DNA of 60,000 bases from Hydractinia symbiolongicarpus (taxonomy: Eukaryota; Cnidaria; Hydrozoa; Anthoathecata; Hydractiniidae). A model generated the notes under the pieces. That model had not been told where the DNA came from. It saw only the letters and a list, made by a program, of their open reading frames with translations, and did no database searches. Location of the stretch: assembly GCF_029227915.1 (NCBI RefSeq), contig NC_079883.1, forward strand, positions 6,326,001 through 6,386,000, given 5' to 3'. The translations under genes and the position numbers were made by a program. Below are positions 56,740-60,000 of this stretch, piece after piece (the stretch's first letter is position 1; every line of letters begins with the position of its first letter).

Positions 56740-56928
56740 TCTCGCTACTACAGTTACCATTTTGCGTGACAGATAGACGTATACGGGTATTATAATATAG
56801 ACTAATCGTTAACCCGTGAAAATATCCACGGGGCTGCCCATCCTATATACTTTGCATTTCGTGTTTCCGTAGCAGGACGCGGCTTTTGCGAACACACAGA
56901 CAGACGGAATACGGCTATTATTAAAGAG
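56740..56928 (-). mobile_element. Two short Helitron-like units in tandem
   Basis: Read on the minus strand, it starts CTCTTTAATAATAGCCGTAT, carries hairpin CCCGTGGATATTTTCACGGG, then TTAACGATTAG. It continues without a gap into TCTATATTATAATACCCGTA, the 5' block of the second unit. This is the same order as at 29425-29684 on the plus strand. It abuts the target duplication of the long-TIR transposon copy B. Confidence 0.62.
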
Positions 56929-56937
56929 GTTTTCCGT

Positions 56938-59673
56938 CAACCTCGTCCCCAGGGCATCTTGTATCTTTTCTGATTCGGGGACGGCGATACGAACATGGCC
57001 CTGGAGGAGGCTGGTCCGATATGAAACCTGATTGGCGCGGATATGTCAAATAATTATTGCGTCATACAAAACATTTTGGCGAGGCGGCGAGTCTGTGACC
57101 AACAGGAGGAAGCTGTTGGTATTAAAAATGACGGAGGAGGTGTATCAGCAGTGTCAAGTTTTTTTCAAAGTGAAAAATTTAATAACAAGAATTACTAAGC
57201 AATGAGAGTATAAAATAGGACATCATAAAGTCATATTGCTTACATGACAATATTTCAATAGCTGGAAATGTTTAATAAAGCTAGAAAAGTAGCTATCTAA
57301 CACACTATACCTAGCTAACTATCAAGATAAGAACAAAAGAAAGAAACTCAACTTGTTTCCAAGTTGCCAAGTTTAATTTGCAGCTTTTTGCAAAGAATGA
57401 CGTTGCATAAAATTGCCACCAATGTCCTTTATAGACAAAATAATTTTGCACAAAATATCAAAAATGTTTTTTTTACAAAATATATATACATTACGTTTTA
57501 AATTATATCAGGTTGTTATTAGTGGGCATGTTTTATTACCTTATATGCTTTGGTTACTATAAAAGATATAAAAAGCCAGTAGGTTAACCGTCAGAGCCAT
57601 TTTATCATTGAATGCACATTTACCCGGCCTAATTCAAGAAAATTCAAAGTGCAATAGCTTCAGTAAAAAAATAAAGTTATTGACTTGAAACTTGTTAAGG
57701 AGTACTTTTAAACCAATCTGATAAAATATAATTTTACACGAGGCATAAAAAGTTTACAAAGGCATTTTGAGGAAGAGAAAAAGGTAGGAAGATTTTCTTA
57801 AACTGATTCTTGCTAGGCCTTTTTTAACACGCTATGAAGAAATTTTAGAAAATCGAACTCAATCAAATTTGATTGAGCGCTCAATCAGGCATATTGTTAA
57901 ATCCAGGATGTACTGAAGATGGTGGTAGATATTTAACAGCTCACCACTGTGATATATTATCTCAAGAGTTTTAATACAAATTACAAAGCAGTGAACATAA
58001 AAAATAACAAAAAAAGTCTAAACCGAGTGTCTAGTTTATATAGCGTCCCATAACTTCAGCAAATATTAAAATATTAACTTGAGATTTGGTATGATATGGT
58101 TTTAGATTGGTTTGATGAAATTGAGCGAAAAAATAGTTCTATTATCATCATAATTTCTGAGTTTCAGAATTTAGCCATTTTCAGAGACGCTGATAAGCCG
58201 TTTTGACAGCATATCAATTTTGACCAAGATACAGATTCAGAAAATTTTAAAAGCTATTCTAACCTTATAAATAGGTCAGATAAGATTTAACCTAAAATTA
58301 TGCTAGTAAACAAAAAATTTAGTTGCGAGGAATATCTCTTTGCTGATATCTTTTTCTGAATTAATCTTCACGGTTAGCTAGTTTGGCATTTTAAATATTT
58401 TCTAAGCAGAATGATAACAATAAATAGATGTATATATCAATAAAAAATCGATTTTTGAACAGCAGCAGAGTTTTGATGAGCTCTAAAAAGTGCGAATTTA
58501 TGAAACTAATTTTGGTCCAAAATCACCAAAATAATTTCCTCAAAAAATATTCCCGAAACATTTTTTTCTCAAGGTAGCAATACTTTGCTGTTGGTAAAGT
58601 TGTATACCAATTCTTTCTAAAGTATTAAGGAAGTGATACATTAAATCGAGAAAACAGATCACACGTAGAGTTGTCAATTTCAATTTTCAAACCAGCATAA
58701 TGCTTTTGATAAAATTTTTGGATTATTTATGTTTTAAACAGAAAAAAACTTGTATTTGTATATCTGTGTGTGCAGATTAAATGTGAGCTTGTTGAGTAAA
58801 AAATAAAAAAGCTGCAAGGCGTTTTAAAAACATGTCATTAAGAAAAGAAAAAGCAGAATTTATCAGTAATGGGTGGCTTTTTGGAAATGTAAAAGAATAA
58901 AATACTTCTGAAGTAAATACTTTTCTGAAGCTTTTTTCACCCAATATAACTGTAAGCAGTGAGTCCACCATATATGAATTCAGTTTCAATCAAGTATTGT
59001 TTAAATACAGCAAAATCTTTGTTATCATATAAAAGCAGTAATGCAGACACAGATATGAACTCACGGTAAATGAGAATTCTAAAGTTCAGCCAAAATGAAT
59101 ATAAAATGTAAATGTTAATATGAGGTTAAATTTCTGCCTAGCTACTTTCAGTCAGGCACCTAGAATGATACAAACATTTGAAAATTATGTAGCCATATTT
59201 GCACCTTAGAGAACCAACGAAGTGCTATGTTCAGATGGGCAAATCATTTACTAATTTCCAAGTTTCCCCTAGCTACAAGTTTTACTACTCAGTGCTTGCT
59301 AGTCAACCAATTCAGTGAAATACACATGACTAAATTGCTTGAATTTCTTCAAGTAAACAGCAGCCTAAATAACATTATTGTATATTTATACGTTTACACA
59401 AAACAATCAAGGGCAATATGCGAGAAGTTTGTGTGTTGCGATGACAGGAATCAAAACAAACTCGCCCCACGTATCTGTGACGTAAAACGCCGAACTCGCT
59501 TAGCTCTGCAGGGTTATATATAAAACTTTGGTACATTGAGACAAATCTCATTAAATATTACACACAGAAATACTGTGTATTGGAGGGTCACGTGACGAAG
59601 CCTCCTCCAGGGCCATGTTCGTATCGCCGTCCCGGGGTCAGAAAAGATACAAGATGCCCTGGGGACGAAGTTG
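56938..59673 (-). mobile_element. Long-TIR DNA transposon (MULE-like), copy B, with 9-bp target duplication
   Basis: The left end CAACCTCGTCCCCAGGGCAT and inverted right end ATGCCCTGGGGACGAAGTTG begin terminal repeats of about 65-70 bp. GTTTTCCGT is present directly on both sides (56929-56937 and 59674-59682), a 9-bp target site duplication. The interior is inverted relative to copy A and has no transposase frame. Long TIRs with 9-bp duplications point to a Mutator-like element; that is inference. The copy is uninterrupted and marks the empty site of the nested insertion in copy A. Confidence 0.85.
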
Positions 59674-59682
59674 GTTTTCCGT

Positions 59683-60000
59683 ACACAACAGCATTATTTT
59701 ACACATTCTACACGTCAAAATATATTTTAGTTGTTATAAACACAAGGTTTTACTTTCGTATAATACTTCATCGAAATGATTTTCTGACATCATAATAATA
59801 AATAGGCCTCAAATAAAGTATGAGCGTAAAAAACTGATCCTAGCGAAATGCATATTCTGGACCTCGTCAAAAGTTTTAGGTTAAAATTAGGGTTAAGTGA
59901 GGCAGAATGAGGAGGAATGAGGAGGAATGAGGAGGAAAAATCAGATAATCATGAAAGAAAAGAGGATATAAGGAGTTTTATTTGTTACATTTTATTTCTT
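59683..60000. other. Window end, no gene recognised
   Basis: AT-rich flank of the transposon. It contains a short array of 10-bp GAATGAGGAG units at 59905-59936. Confidence 0.4.

Overview
The window reads as AT-rich nuclear DNA of an invertebrate animal: widely spaced genes, introns with GT/AG borders, and many short decayed transposable elements. Several transposon families, the small secreted peptides and a repeated 3' splice site just before start codons would suit a cnidarian, most likely a hydrozoan, where spliced-leader trans-splicing is known. That placement is an inference; no marker gene or rRNA fixes the species.

Plus strand, 3.2-15.2 kb: a nine-exon Rab-family small GTPase (236 residues) ending in a CCxx prenylation motif. 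Its third intron is 7.4 kb long and hosts three antisense peptide genes. Its fourth intron holds a minisatellite. Its sixth intron ends in four decoy copies of the exon 7 splice acceptor.

Minus strand, 8-54 kb: nine open genes and one pseudogene for short secreted cysteine-rich peptides that share the core C-x3-C-x(4 or 6)-C-x3-C, usually flanked by two outer cysteines. All lie on the same strand and seem to carry an AG acceptor shortly before the ATG. They form a basic subfamily (18.0, 19.5, 25.6 and 53.3 kb), a DDSG subfamily (23.3, 24.2 and 51.1 kb), an intermediate (11.5 kb) and two four-cysteine members (8.0 and 9.2 kb). I recognise no named family; defence, venom or signalling roles are all possible.

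A separate minus-strand gene at 40.4-42.8 kb can be assembled from four short exons with consistent phases and encodes a secreted helical protein with no recognised family.

Mobile DNA fills most of the rest. It includes tandem Helitrons with CTAG/TC junctions (28.8-33.1 kb) nested in an inverted-repeat element, and three copies of a Helitron/DINE-like element with about 128-bp internal tandem repeats (1.8, 42.9 and 49.3 kb). Two inverted copies of a long-TIR element with 9-bp target duplication (47.5-50.9 and 56.9-59.7 kb) enclose two peptide genes. There are also pogo/Tigger-like MITEs, two transposase relics, a LINE fragment and tRNA-derived SINE-like pieces.
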